From an uncultured Bacteroidales bacterium (lineage in GTDB: Bacteria > Bacteroidota > Bacteroidia > Bacteroidales > UBA3824): 64,000 nucleotides of DNA. The notes under the pieces were generated by a model. That model searched no databases. It was not told the origin of the DNA and saw nothing but the letters and a program-made list of their open reading frames with translations. This document shows, piece after piece, positions 16,849 through 26,800 of the stretch; position 1 is the stretch's first letter; every line of letters begins with the position of its first letter. The DNA lies in the NCBI GenBank assembly GCA_937877455.1, contig CALFIU010000091.1, positions 11,192 through 75,191 of the forward strand. Reading direction: 5' to 3'. A program made the position numbers and the translations under genes.

Positions 16849-18339
16849 ATGAAAACACTTTTAACATCTTTATTATTTTTAATTGTTTTTGCGATTACGG
16901 TATCGGCACAAAAAACTATCACAGTAAAAGTAAACAAAGCTGAAAAAATATTGAGTAAACTTCAACCAGATGAATATAATGTCGTGATAAAAGGTAATTT
17001 GAAAGACATTGCAAAATTTGATGATTACAATGATCCTCAAAAACACTGGATAATAGATAGTAACGTAACAATCAACACCCTTGATTTGTCGAAAAGCTAT
17101 GGAGTTGACTCGTTGAAAAATATTTGGATTTACAAAAAAGAATATTGCAAAGTAGAATCGTTAGACGGGAGTTTCGTCCATACTATAATCTATCCCAAAA
17201 AGATAGTTCTTCCCAATGACATAAAATACATTTCGTATTTGGCAGACGAATTTCAAGTTTCACCCAAGTCTAAGATTTTTTCAAGCAAAGACGGCAGTTT
17301 ATTATCAAAGGATGGTAAAATCTTGATACTACCCAAATATAAATTAAATGTAATTCCTGATGGAGTGGAAGTATTGTCTAATGAAATTTTCAAGGAAAAT
17401 GATTCTATTGTAGTTCCGAGTTCAGTGAAAATATTGGGACATAACAATTATAACCCAAACTGGAAACTCCCAACGGATAGCAAGTTTTTTTGCATTGAAA
17501 ACGGAGTATTGTACAACAAAGATAAATCCGAAATTTTATATGCGAAAAATGTTTCCAATGATTTCCGAATACCCAACACTATAAAAAAGATTGGTTATGG
17601 AGCATTTGAGGGAAATAGTAACCTTACGGAAATATCCATCCCTGATGGCGTTGAAATTATTGACACATCAGCATTTGGATGGTGTAACCTAAAATCAATT
17701 AAATTGCCTAATAATCTCAAAAGAATTGAATATAAGGCATTTTACCAGTGTGAACTTCCTACAAAAATCAATTTACCCGACAACATTCAATTCATAGGTG
17801 AAAGAGCTTTTGGGTTATATAAAGGATATTCCCAAACCATAGAAGACACACACACTAATTTTCCCAAAAATTTAAAATGGATTGGTTCCAACTTTAATTA
17901 CAACACAATTAAATTTGATCAAAAAATATCTTTTGACAAATGGTATTTTACTCTTGACAAAAATGATTGGCTTGATAGAAAAAATGGTATCCCTCTTTCA
18001 AAAATAAAAGTTCAAGATTCACTTAAATTAAAAGAAAGTTCTTTTTTTAAAGATTTACAAATAATTGACAGTAAATTTTTAAACGATTATATTTATGGTT
18101 TTGTCATTCAAATACTTAATGATGTATATGAATATGATGACGAAGATAACACGTACAAAACAATAAGCGTTGGAAACGAGAATATTTTTATAGATAAGGA
18201 AATTTTTGACAATAAAATCAAACCATATCTTTCCGATTTGAACACAAGACAAATTTCAATAGAAACTCAAAATTTACAAAATACACAAAATAACTATGAA
18301 ATAAATATAATTAACCCATATTTCTACAAACTTGATTAA
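16849..18339 (+). CDS. Secreted BspA-type leucine-rich repeat protein
   Basis: 496 residues with signal peptide MKTLLTSLLFLIVFAITVSAQ. The middle (about 170-330) has LRR_5-type repeats of the BspA kind, e.g. IPNTIKKIGYGAFEGNSNLTEISIPDGVEIIDTSAF written as I-P-x(n)-I-x-x-x-A-F-x-x-C/N-x-x-L. The flanking regions are not repetitive. Such proteins mediate surface adhesion or protein binding. No lipobox and no type IX tail, so the final location is uncertain. AT-rich like its surroundings. Confidence 0.75.
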   Translation: MKTLLTSLLFLIVFAITVSAQKTITVKVNKAEKILSKLQPDEYNVVIKGNLKDIAKFDDYNDPQKHWIIDSNVTINTLDLSKSYGVDSLKNIWIYKKEYCKVESLDGSFVHTIIYPKKIVLPNDIKYISYLADEFQVSPKSKIFSSKDGSLLSKDGKILILPKYKLNVIPDGVEVLSNEIFKENDSIVVPSSVKILGHNNYNPNWKLPTDSKFFCIENGVLYNKDKSEILYAKNVSNDFRIPNTIKKIGYGAFEGNSNLTEISIPDGVEIIDTSAFGWCNLKSIKLPNNLKRIEYKAFYQCELPTKINLPDNIQFIGERAFGLYKGYSQTIEDTHTNFPKNLKWIGSNFNYNTIKFDQKISFDKWYFTLDKNDWLDRKNGIPLSKIKVQDSLKLKESSFFKDLQIIDSKFLNDYIYGFVIQILNDVYEYDDEDNTYKTISVGNENIFIDKEIFDNKIKPYLSDLNTRQISIETQNLQNTQNNYEINIINPYFYKLD

Positions 18340-18389
18340 TTTTACAAAAAAAGGTTAACTTATCTACTCAAATAGTAATTATACAATAA

Positions 18390-19379
18390 TTATAGGTTCA
18401 AACGATGCCTGTCAACAAGAATCCAAACAATAACAGGCACGCCAAAAATTGGGGTAACAGCATTTAACGGCAAAATTCCACGAGAACCAGGCATTACGCA
18501 CAACAAATTACAAGCCAACGCAATAACAGCTCCAACAAATACACATAACGGCAAAACCTTTGTATGATTTGACGTTTTCGCCATTAGACGTGCAATATGC
18601 GGAACTGCAAGACCTATAAATGCAATTGGACCACAATAAGCTGTTACAATAGAAGTTAATACGCCCGAAACCAAAAGCAAAATAGTTTTTGACCGACTTA
18701 TATTCAATCCAAGATTTTGCGCATAGTTTTCGCCAAGTAAAAGCAAATTAAGTGGTTTTATCAACAAAAAAGAACTCATAACAAAAACCAAAACAATTAT
18801 ACCGAAAAAAAACAAATCTTCCAATCCTACCCCCGCAAAGGTTCCCATAGACCAAACAGTAAAGTTTTTAACACTTTGTTCAGTTCCAAAAAAATTCAAT
18901 ACTGTAATCAATGCTCCAGAAATATAACTAAGCATCATTCCAACAACAAGCAAAGTAAGATTTTGCTTAATAAATCCCGAAATAAAAACCAACAAAACAA
19001 GCACCGCTCCAGAGCCAAGCAAAGAACCCAAAACAACCGAAAATGTGCTATTATAACTCATAAACACACTCGAAAACAAAAACGTTACAACAGCTACACC
19101 AAGACTTGAAAACGAAGAAATTCCCAACACCGAAGGACCTGCCAGTGGATTTGAAAAAACGGTTTGCATTATAAGTCCGCTAACAGCAAGTGCCGCACCC
19201 GACACTATAGCTGTAATTGATTGTGGCAGACGATTTTCCAAAATAATAACATTGTAAATTTCGTTGTCGCTATTATTTAACAAAACATTAAAAATTTCTT
19301 GCAACGGAATGTCGGCTGAACCTTCAAAAAGATTCAGAAAAAAAAGTATAATCAATAATATCAACAATAAAAAATACAA
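18390..19379 (-). CDS. FecCD/BtuC-family ABC transporter permease
   Basis: 329 residues, strongly hydrophobic, about nine or ten membrane helices: the permease subunit of an importer for siderophore iron, haem or cobalamin. Family motifs: RLPQSITAIVSGAALAVSGLIMQTVFSNPLAGPSVLG (residues about 50-86, the R-P and G..L..SG..Q...NPLA.P..LG signature) and a C-terminal GPIAFIGLAVPHIARL. The matching ATPase and binding protein are not adjacent. It starts nine bases after the AddB-like gene stops, so the two are co-transcribed. Confidence 0.9.
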   Translation of the reverse strand: MYFLLLILLIILFFLNLFEGSADIPLQEIFNVLLNNSDNEIYNVIILENRLPQSITAIVSGAALAVSGLIMQTVFSNPLAGPSVLGISSFSSLGVAVVTFLFSSVFMSYNSTFSVVLGSLLGSGAVLVLLVFISGFIKQNLTLLVVGMMLSYISGALITVLNFFGTEQSVKNFTVWSMGTFAGVGLEDLFFFGIIVLVFVMSSFLLIKPLNLLLLGENYAQNLGLNISRSKTILLLVSGVLTSIVTAYCGPIAFIGLAVPHIARLMAKTSNHTKVLPLCVFVGAVIALACNLLCVMPGSRGILPLNAVTPIFGVPVIVWILVDRHRLNL

Positions 19380-19388
19380 AACTTACAA

Positions 19389-22328
19389 TTATTTTGCATT
19401 GCAAATTTTTGAATAGCCACAATATTTGCAATTATTATTATCCTTTGTTGGATAAAAAATAGTATCAGGATTGTACAAAAGTTGAAGCATTTCTCGCAAC
19501 TTAACAGAAAAATCTTGCGTAAGATTTTCTATATTATTCTTATCAATAATAGAAATACTTTTTTCAATTTTAAGTTTCAAATATGGGTCAAAACTATTAT
19601 CTTTTGCAATTTCACGAACAGAATATACAGCAGGAATTGCTTGTTTCCCAAATAGTTTAGCGTAAATTGTAGAATAAAGCAAAAGTTGAAAAGCAATATC
19701 GTTATGTTTTTTTTCAAAATCAAAAAGTTCATCTATACCGCCAAAATCCATTTTTTTATTAATGCTTCCTGTCTTATAATCCACAATGCGCAACAACCCA
19801 TTGTTGTTAATATCAATACGGTCGGGATAGCCACCTGCCAAAACTTTTTCGGGTTTTCCTTCCACCATAATATCAAACGACATCCGATAGGCTCGTTCCA
19901 AGGATTTGAGTTTAAATGGACAAATCTTTTTGTCGAAATCAATAATATTTTTTACATACTCTTTTATTACATCAAATATAATTTTATTGGTACCCGAAAG
20001 TTCAAATTTTTTTCCAACAGGAATATTATATTCTTCTGCAAACGCATCGTAAATATATTTTTCCACATTGTTAATAGTTTCAAGTTGTTCGAGAGTTATA
20101 ACACCACCAGTCTTTGATGTTATTTTTTTATAAATGTTTTCTATTGATTTATGGAGAATATTTCCAATAATAGCAGTATCAGCCTCTTCCGATAAAATAG
20201 TTTCTTCTTTAAGTTTTGCCACATACCTAAAATAGAATTTTAATCTACACGCAAAAAAAGCATTTAGAGCCGATGGAGACAGAGGTTGTGGATTTTCTGA
20301 CGATGCAAGATAACGCCGAAGTTTATTTATTGTATCGCTATTATTAACAATCTCAATGTTAAAATTTTCAACTGGACTAATGTCGCGTGCAAATGTTTTT
20401 CTAACAATATTAACTTGCGAATCTTTGTTGAACTTTTTGTCTAATTCTTTGTTAACTTGTGCAGCAAAACGACTCATCTCGCCACTTTGATTACCACCAA
20501 AAACATTGTTATACAATATCTTAACATTTTTTGCACGTTGCAAAAGTCTATAGAAAAAATAAGAAAAAACAGCATCTTTATAACGAATAACTGGCATATC
20601 AAAAGCAAATCGCATGTTTTCGGTAATAAAACTATCGGAATCTGAATGGTGTGGAAAAACATCCTCATTCATGCCAATTATTATAAGATTTTCAAAATCA
20701 ATATTTCTGGTTTCAATCATTCCAATAATCTGAACGCCTGCACCAGCCTCTGCATCAAAAGGAACAGAAATGCTAACTAATACTTGTCGCAACAAATTAA
20801 TAACAAGTTCGTTAGAAAATTTATAACGGCTTTCTGAACTTTTTATTTGATTAAAAATCTGTTTAATTGCAATGTAAGCGTTATACAGATATTCGTTTTC
20901 AACTGTTCCTTTTGGTTCGCGTCCTGGATTTTTTTTGAAAAACAATGCAGAAATAATTTCCATAAAATTTTCTAATATTCCAGAAGGCGATGTTTCGTAT
21001 TTTTGGTAATTAAAAATTCTATCAAGAATCAACTGCTCGGTTTCAAACATCACCCCAGACACTCGCACCATTTTATTTTCGTTAATGGTTTTTATAAATG
21101 TCTTACAATAAAAATCGGGCATATTACATATCAACGGGTGATTGATAACTGCAAGAACATCTTTATAATAATACGTAAGCACATCTTGTGTTTTACGTAT
21201 GTTGTTTCTTATTGCTAAACAATTGATAATAAACGAATAAACAGGCGTTTCGCTAAACGGATAACCCATTGTTACATTTATTTTTTCAACTTCTTGCGGA
21301 ATGGAATGTAACACAGGAAACAACAAATGTTCATCAGCAAGTACAATAGCCGTTTTTTCAGAAATATTCTCACCCTGCTCCTTAAAATCCCTAAGAATAT
21401 CAAAAACAGCTTTAGCTTGTCCTACTTGCAAAGGAACACCGATAAATTCTATTGTTTTTGGATTTTTTAAAATTAGTTTGCTATTTTGTAATGGTAACTG
21501 GTTAGGAAATTCAGGAAGATTACCACGAAGAAAAAGACCCGCTTCTTGTATAGGATTATTTACATAATAATCGTCGCAATCCCAATAAAACTCAGCCCTA
21601 CGACCATTTCGTAACCGTTTAAAAATTTGTTTTTCGGCTTTATTCAAAGCGTTAAAACCAATAAAAATATATGTTTTAAATCTAAATTTAATATCTTCTC
21701 CCCTATCAAGTTTATGGCAAACATTTCTATTAATCATTCCACCATACGCAATTCCCTTTTTTTTAAGTTTCTGATAAAAAATATCGTACACATTTGGTAA
21801 ATTTTCCCAAAGTTCTTTAAATCTCAATTTTTCATTACTAAGTTTCTCTGTGGAAAAATTAGCCCAAAAACTTTTAATAGCCTCAATTTGCTCTGGCGAA
21901 AAATCAGTAAATTCTGCATCTATGCCCGCCAAATCTGCAATATTGGTACAAAGTTGTTTAATATTAACCAAATAATTATCTATTTCGTTAAAATCGTTTA
22001 AAATACGCAAACCAGTTTCATAAAATTTATCAAAATCTTCGGCAAGAAAACTATTAAGTATATTTTTTTTGCCAAAAATCTCCGAAAACGAATCATAAAG
22101 GCAAAACAAAAGCGAAAGTGTATCGCATTTTTGATAATCGCTCCAACTATTTATTACGCTATCAATTGTAAACCTATTTAATGCCCATGTTGTTTTACCA
22201 ACAAGCTTAACATATTCCTTATCAAAAAAATAAAGACTTCGCTTATTTGGAAAAACTAAACAAAAATCACCATTGTTTTTATGTTTTTTTACAATGTCCT
22301 GTGCTGTATCAAACAAAAAAGAATTCAT
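19389..22328 (-). CDS. AddB-like PD-(D/E)XK nuclease
   Basis: 979 residues, cytoplasmic; a degenerate helicase-like protein with a C-terminal RecB-family nuclease, as in AddB of double-strand break repair. The C-terminal nuclease domain (about 680-979) shows FFACRLKFYFRYV (first Fe-S Cys), LRIVDYKTGS (Asp and Lys of the nuclease site) and CKYCGYSKIC (remaining three Fe-S Cys), the usual iron-staple layout. The N-terminal half has no intact Walker A motif. AddA is not in the window. AT-rich, apparently vertically inherited. Confidence 0.8.
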   Translation of the reverse strand: MNSFLFDTAQDIVKKHKNNGDFCLVFPNKRSLYFFDKEYVKLVGKTTWALNRFTIDSVINSWSDYQKCDTLSLLFCLYDSFSEIFGKKNILNSFLAEDFDKFYETGLRILNDFNEIDNYLVNIKQLCTNIADLAGIDAEFTDFSPEQIEAIKSFWANFSTEKLSNEKLRFKELWENLPNVYDIFYQKLKKKGIAYGGMINRNVCHKLDRGEDIKFRFKTYIFIGFNALNKAEKQIFKRLRNGRRAEFYWDCDDYYVNNPIQEAGLFLRGNLPEFPNQLPLQNSKLILKNPKTIEFIGVPLQVGQAKAVFDILRDFKEQGENISEKTAIVLADEHLLFPVLHSIPQEVEKINVTMGYPFSETPVYSFIINCLAIRNNIRKTQDVLTYYYKDVLAVINHPLICNMPDFYCKTFIKTINENKMVRVSGVMFETEQLILDRIFNYQKYETSPSGILENFMEIISALFFKKNPGREPKGTVENEYLYNAYIAIKQIFNQIKSSESRYKFSNELVINLLRQVLVSISVPFDAEAGAGVQIIGMIETRNIDFENLIIIGMNEDVFPHHSDSDSFITENMRFAFDMPVIRYKDAVFSYFFYRLLQRAKNVKILYNNVFGGNQSGEMSRFAAQVNKELDKKFNKDSQVNIVRKTFARDISPVENFNIEIVNNSDTINKLRRYLASSENPQPLSPSALNAFFACRLKFYFRYVAKLKEETILSEEADTAIIGNILHKSIENIYKKITSKTGGVITLEQLETINNVEKYIYDAFAEEYNIPVGKKFELSGTNKIIFDVIKEYVKNIIDFDKKICPFKLKSLERAYRMSFDIMVEGKPEKVLAGGYPDRIDINNNGLLRIVDYKTGSINKKMDFGGIDELFDFEKKHNDIAFQLLLYSTIYAKLFGKQAIPAVYSVREIAKDNSFDPYLKLKIEKSISIIDKNNIENLTQDFSVKLREMLQLLYNPDTIFYPTKDNNNCKYCGYSKICNAK

Positions 22329-22406
22329 TATATATTTTTTTAAGGCGGCAAGTTATAAATTTTTTGTAAACAATAAACAAAAAAAATAACGCTAACAATT
22401 TTTGAT

Positions 22407-22424
22407 CACGTCAATTTCATTTGA
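22407..22424 (+). repeat. Dispersed motif ACGTCAATTTCAT, copy 1
   Basis: CACGTCAATTTCATTTGA. The core ACGTCAATTTCAT recurs at 28459 and 41693, always outside genes. In the 657-base gene-free stretch 22329-22985 this is followed by remnants of a transposase and of an ATPase gene. Confidence 0.45.
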
Positions 22425-22479
22425 TTGGGCGAACTGTCTTACCATAGAAAAATTTGACTTAGTAAATTTAAATAAAATT

Positions 22480-22640
22480 TGTAAAAAGACAAAACCAAGA
22501 AAAGACAAAAGTATTACAACGAAGTGATACGTTTGCACTTTGAGAAAGGCTACGGCGAAAACCGTATAGCAAAAATTTTACCGATAAATCATACAATAGA
22601 TAACAGATGAATTGCTAACTTTGTAGCCGAAAAATAATCA
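22480..22640 (+). pseudogene. Transposase helix-turn-helix remnant
   Basis: A short frame reads YNEVIRLHFEKGYGENRIAK and then ILPINHT, the helix-turn-helix start typical of insertion-sequence OrfA-like proteins, but is broken by stops at about 22608 and 22636. Only the DNA-binding part remains. It marks an old insertion at the junction next to the duplicated ATPase tail. Confidence 0.5.
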
Positions 22641-22679
22641 AAATTCGGATTACGTAGCCATGCAAAAGAAAAACAACAC

Positions 22680-22874
22680 ATCTACGTCTCCGACCCGAAA
22701 ATCATCAAGATGATTTCATATTCGCAGGTTCACAAAATTGCAATGGTATTCAAAGGCGGCGATTTGGTGAGGATGGAGGAGGTGAAAAAAAACAAACAAT
22801 GTATACTTGTTTTGCAAAAAAATTGTTGCTTATTAAAGTTGAATTTATGGAAGGATATTAGACGCCGTATTTAA
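22680..22874 (+). pseudogene. Detached 3' end of an AAA-ATPase/nuclease gene
   Basis: Encodes the last segment of the 22986 ATPase (DPKIIKMISYSQVHKIAMVF, then KGGDLVRMEE) and then runs on to a different stop at 22872. Bases 22690-22781 are identical to 24613-24704 over 92 bp. The rest of this gene copy is missing; it joins a transposase remnant upstream, pointing to recombination or a deletion between two copies. Confidence 0.7.
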
Positions 22875-22958
22875 ACAACAATAAATCCAAGTCTAAATTA
22901 GGAAAACTACGCTCAATTCTAATTTGAAAAAATTATCTAAAATTCAATAAAAATTCAT

Positions 22959-22966
22959 TACCTTTG
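22959..22966 (+). promoter_or_regulatory. Promoter -7 box TACCTTTG
   Basis: TACCTTTG, 20 bases upstream of the ATPase start at 22986; matches TAnnTTTG. Confidence 0.45.
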
Positions 22967-22985
22967 CGCAAAATTTTTTTCAACT

Positions 22986-24710
22986 ATGGAACAGAACGTA
23001 AAACTTTTGCCGCAGGGCATCAACGATTTTGGAAGGATAAGGCGTGAGGGATATTATTACGTCGATAAGACTATGTTCATTGATAAAATTGAACGAGACA
23101 GCAGTTATATGCTTTTGGTGCGTCCTCGAAGGTTTGGCAAAAGTCTGTTCCTCAGTATGTTGCAACATTATTACGACATCAAGGAGAAGGATAATTTTGA
23201 TGCGCTTTTTGGCGGATTGTATGTTCACGAACACCCTACGCAGTGGCGGAATTATTATCAGGTCATGACGTTGGACTTTTCGAAAGTTACTTCCGACAGC
23301 GACAACCTTAGGCGCGATTTTGAGGAGTATTTCGTTGCAGAAATGGAGAATTTCGCACGCATATATCAAGATTATTATGACATCGATGTAGTGTCAGAAA
23401 TGAGAAAATACACAACTTTGACGGGAAAGTTTACATTTCTTATCGGACAGGCTACCCGATTGAAACACCATCTCTACCTCATACTTGATGAATACGACAA
23501 TTTCACCAACAGCGTTTGGTCGCAAAAAGGTGAAAATGTTTATAAATCAATCACTCATGGCGAAGGTTTTTACCGTGAAATCTTCAAAAAGTTCAAAGGT
23601 AGTTTCGACAGGATTTTCATCACTGGCGTGTCGCCTGTTACGTTGGACGACCTAACGAGCGGTTTCAACATTGCTGAATACGCCTCCAACAAAAAGCAAT
23701 ACAATCAAATGTTCGGCTTTTCGGAGAACGACGTAAGGGAGATGGTAAATTATTACAAATCAAATGGTTGCATTGATATGGATACAAATATCCTTATCGA
23801 AACCTTGAAACCATGGTGCAATAATTTCTGTTTTTCATTTGATAGTTTTGTTGACGGCGAACCAAAGATGTTCAACGGCATGATGACGTTGAAATACATA
23901 TCCTCGAGCATCGAAAGGAAAAAACTTCCTGTGGAAATGTACGTTCCAAACGCAATGATTGACTACAACAAACTCGACCATCTTATCCGTCTTGAACGTC
24001 AAGCAAATTTCAGGGAATCAATCATCAACAAAATCATTGACGAGGGTTATGTCTGCGAGAATATTATGGAGCATTTCCCTGCATCGTCGGTTGTGAAATT
24101 TGAGAATTTCGTTAGCCTACTTTATTATTATGGAATGTTGACGATTTCAGGTACGAGGGGGCTTAGCGCGAAACTTTCAATCCCCAACAACAATGTCAGA
24201 ACACAGTATTACAGATACTTGCAGGACGAATACGACAAATACTTGCCTGTTAACATCAACGAATTAAAGGCAACTTTCGACAACGCCGCGCTTGACGGCA
24301 ATTATGAGGATATGCTGAAATATATTGCCCAAGCGTACAAAAATGCCTCCGTCAACCGCAATTCAATTGAAGGCGAGCGGACAATTCAAGGTTTTTACAT
24401 GGCGTATTTGGGATTGAATCCGTATTATTTGATGAAGCCTGAAATCGAACTCAATCATGGTTATGGCGATATTTTCCTGTTGCCTGACACAAGATTTGAT
24501 TTTGTGAACCATTGCTATCTCGTTGAGTTTAAGTACATAAGCACATCGTCAAACCCCGAAGATGAAGCCGAGGCATTCAACGCTGCAAAATCTCAACTAT
24601 ATTTCTACGCCGCCGACCCGAAAATCATCAAGATGATTTCATATTCGCAGGTTCACAAAATTGCAATGGTATTCAAAGGCGGCGATTTGGTGAGGATGGA
24701 GGAGCTGTAA
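22986..24710 (+). CDS. AAA-ATPase-like protein with PD-(D/E)XK nuclease domain
   Basis: 574 residues, cytoplasmic, of the AAA-ATPase-like plus PDDEXK family greatly expanded in Bacteroidetes. N-terminal YYYVDKT, Walker A RPRRFGKS (46-53), Walker B-like YLILDEYDNF at about 165, and ITGVSPVTLDD (sensor region) at about 215. The C-terminal domain has DIFLLPDTRFDF and YLVEFKY, the D...ExK nuclease signature. Biological role unknown; proposals include mobile-element or defence functions. Its last 92 bp are duplicated upstream at 22690. Confidence 0.85.
   Translation: MEQNVKLLPQGINDFGRIRREGYYYVDKTMFIDKIERDSSYMLLVRPRRFGKSLFLSMLQHYYDIKEKDNFDALFGGLYVHEHPTQWRNYYQVMTLDFSKVTSDSDNLRRDFEEYFVAEMENFARIYQDYYDIDVVSEMRKYTTLTGKFTFLIGQATRLKHHLYLILDEYDNFTNSVWSQKGENVYKSITHGEGFYREIFKKFKGSFDRIFITGVSPVTLDDLTSGFNIAEYASNKKQYNQMFGFSENDVREMVNYYKSNGCIDMDTNILIETLKPWCNNFCFSFDSFVDGEPKMFNGMMTLKYISSSIERKKLPVEMYVPNAMIDYNKLDHLIRLERQANFRESIINKIIDEGYVCENIMEHFPASSVVKFENFVSLLYYYGMLTISGTRGLSAKLSIPNNNVRTQYYRYLQDEYDKYLPVNINELKATFDNAALDGNYEDMLKYIAQAYKNASVNRNSIEGERTIQGFYMAYLGLNPYYLMKPEIELNHGYGDIFLLPDTRFDFVNHCYLVEFKYISTSSNPEDEAEAFNAAKSQLYFYAADPKIIKMISYSQVHKIAMVFKGGDLVRMEEL
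24613..24704 (+). repeat. 92-bp identical repeat, second copy
   Basis: Identical to 22690-22781, offset 1923 bp. This is the 3' end of the intact ATPase gene. Confidence 0.9.
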
Positions 24711-24816
24711 AAAATCAAACAACACGCTTTTGTTTCACAAATTTAACCTCGATGTTTTATCGAATTCCCTTTTTATCACATCAACTTAATGAAATACAGA
24801 TAAAGAAAATCGGTAT

Positions 24817-24871
24817 CATGGAGAAGTAGTGTGTTTGTTTTAATGAAAAACAAACACACTACTTCTCCATG
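24817..24871. repeat. 25-bp perfect inverted repeat
   Basis: Arms 24817-24841 and 24847-24871 (CATGGAGAAGTAGTGTGTTT and onward) are perfect complements with a 5-base loop AATGA. No T-run follows on either strand, which is unusual for an intrinsic terminator. It lies between convergent genes and could be a dispersed palindrome or a Rho-independent stop without a U-tract. Confidence 0.7.
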
Positions 24872-24969
24872 AAGCCAACAACCATAAAACAAAAACCGCC
24901 ACGAAATTATTCTAATTTTTGCAATACAAATAATTATAACGATTGGCTCTCAATGGCGGAAAAACTCTA

Positions 24970-26184
24970 TTAGTCGTATTCTGCACTAAGGTCGCACTTG
25001 TAATCGGTTATGACTATTGCCTTTACAGGTGCGGAAAGTGTGTATTTAACGGGATCAAACCCACAGTCGTTGTCGATGTGTTCAAATTCAAAATACTGAC
25101 GCTCAACACCAAATTTGCCACTATATGTTTCTACAACAATTAAACGGTGAGTTTCATCTCCACCTCCATCCCAGTCAAAAGCACGATGCTTATTTGGGCT
25201 TCGAGTAATGATGTCGTTTATTTGTGTACCTACGGGAATAAAGTCTTCGGTACAATAATCAGGACTTAGAACAGTGATTTTAAATACTTTATTAAACTGA
25301 TTTGTCTCAATCTCTGCAACTAAATTTCCAGTTTTAGCATCAGTTATTTTTACATTATACTCATCCTCTTTAGCAGTGATTTTAAAACCGTCAAGATTGT
25401 TGGGATAGTTATCACCAAGTTTAATTCCACCAAAATTTTTTTCGCCGCACATGCGGAATGGCAAGTATGACTTGTCGAATGAACTGCCGTTCCAAGTGTA
25501 TAGTATAGGACGTTGATACTCAATAAAATCGAAATAATCGCATACAGACCAATTGCAGCGTATGGCATTTTCTTTTTCTGTACATATTTGATAGAATGGT
25601 TTGCCGTCAGATTTTGATTCTTTTATGTGGTTGGCTTGCACACCGTAAAGGGATATTGAGTTGAAAAACTCTTCGAAATTAGGTTCTTCAAAAGGCCATG
25701 CTGTTTCTGTTAGTTTGCCAGAGGAGTAGTTAAATGCCTTATGGTTTAGCATAACACTGCAATCGCAACCACCTGATGAAGTGTACAATACAAGCAACGA
25801 GCCATCATTTTTCTTAAACGAATGGAACATAATGTCAGTATAATCACATTCGCCTTCCGAATGGTCGAGAAAAGCGCGGTCGCACTGGATTTCGTAAGAA
25901 TCGTCGCCACCTTCAGCGCGTTTTTTCATCTCTAAAACCAAATCGAAGTTACGCATTTCTTCTGGTAGATATTTTTTGGGAAATTGTTTTAGAATATCTT
26001 CCATATCGCAGTTGTCTGACACTGAAGGCTGTTGAACCTCTTGCGGTGTAGGTTGAACATCGGACTGATTAACTGTGTCAGTATCAGTGTTAGCATTGTT
26101 GGTCTGCTGACTGGTTGATCCGCCACCGCAAGCTACAACCATCGTCGTCGCAATAGCGGTAATAATTAAGAAAGTTTTTTTCAT
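24970..26184 (-). CDS. Hypothetical lipoprotein (LGDN-LDGF family)
   Basis: About 404 residues from the ATG at 26184; the frame extends upstream, but this start gives a proper lipoprotein signal, MKKTFLIITAIATTMVVAC, with lipobox VVAC. A Thr/Asn/Gln-rich linker is followed by a domain with HSFKKNDGSLLVLY, then LGDNYPNNLDGFKITA. The same motifs (NDGGLLVVYQ; LGDNPPEKLDGFQKNA) occur in the frameshifted 29386-31079 gene, so they are paralogues. Function unknown; probably envelope-anchored. Confidence 0.65.
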   Translation of the reverse strand: MKKTFLIITAIATTMVVACGGGSTSQQTNNANTDTDTVNQSDVQPTPQEVQQPSVSDNCDMEDILKQFPKKYLPEEMRNFDLVLEMKKRAEGGDDSYEIQCDRAFLDHSEGECDYTDIMFHSFKKNDGSLLVLYTSSGGCDCSVMLNHKAFNYSSGKLTETAWPFEEPNFEEFFNSISLYGVQANHIKESKSDGKPFYQICTEKENAIRCNWSVCDYFDFIEYQRPILYTWNGSSFDKSYLPFRMCGEKNFGGIKLGDNYPNNLDGFKITAKEDEYNVKITDAKTGNLVAEIETNQFNKVFKITVLSPDYCTEDFIPVGTQINDIITRSPNKHRAFDWDGGGDETHRLIVVETYSGKFGVERQYFEFEHIDNDCGFDPVKYTLSAPVKAIVITDYKCDLSAEYD

Positions 26185-26588
26185 TATTATTTGAATATTT
26201 AAGTTTTTATAATCAACAGCAAATTTATTGAAAAAATATGATATTTTGATAATTTTTTTTCTTAACTTTCTCAAATGAAGCCCAACCCGCAATTGGATTT
26301 GAATATACGAACTCTAAAAACTTGCTCAAATATTAAGAAATTAAATAAAATTTACACATTTTAACACAACAATTTACCAAACATATTATTATACATAAAG
26401 TTACACAACAATTTTATTTAATTTTTTTAATCCAAAATTAATCAAAAAAAATTGTCATACAGAGTTATACCACAAACGACACAAAATAAAAAAATATTAC
26501 CCAACTTCTTTTCGACCCTTGGGAGTTGGGACGTTACTTTTGCCGTTGTACAAACATGTTGCGGTTTTATGTCCGCATACGAATATTC
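26185..26588. other. AT-rich gene-free stretch
   Basis: Leader region of the minus-strand lipoprotein gene and AT-rich sequence with long A and T runs. No gene, clear promoter box or hairpin with a T-run was recognised. It runs into an ATPase remnant at 26589. Confidence 0.5.
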
Positions 26589-26756
26589 CGACTGTTTCGC
26601 AAGAAATCTGCCACCACTGCAATAGACCAAATCCGCCGCAAAAATTATCCTACAAGCCTCAAAGGTTTTTCAAAAAGGATAATCCTTGTTGGCATCAATT
26701 ACAACAAAGCGGATGCAAAGCACGAGGTGGAGATAGAGGTGATTGAGGGAGAATGA
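26589..26756 (+). pseudogene. C-terminal remnant of an AAA-ATPase/nuclease gene
   Basis: RLFRKKSATTAIDQIRRKNYP followed by KRIILVGINYNKADAKHEVE reads like the last strands of the PDDEXK domain of the ATPase family (pattern K.A..AI.QI..K.Y ... K.I.LVG.N). Upstream the frame is not recognisable and there is no ATPase module, so this is a broken relic. It lies head-on to the intact 26801 ATPase. Confidence 0.5.
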
Positions 26757-26800
26757 ATCTCACGCCCCAAAACTATACTGGCAAGATACAATTATTGTCC

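Noticed and set aside
24817..24871. Ordinary intrinsic terminator
   Set aside because: No T-run on either strand after the 25-bp stem, so kept as an unexplained palindrome instead.
26519..26746. 76-codon frame starting MGVGTLLL
   Set aside because: Overlaps in another frame the ATPase-tail remnant, which has family similarity; this frame has none.
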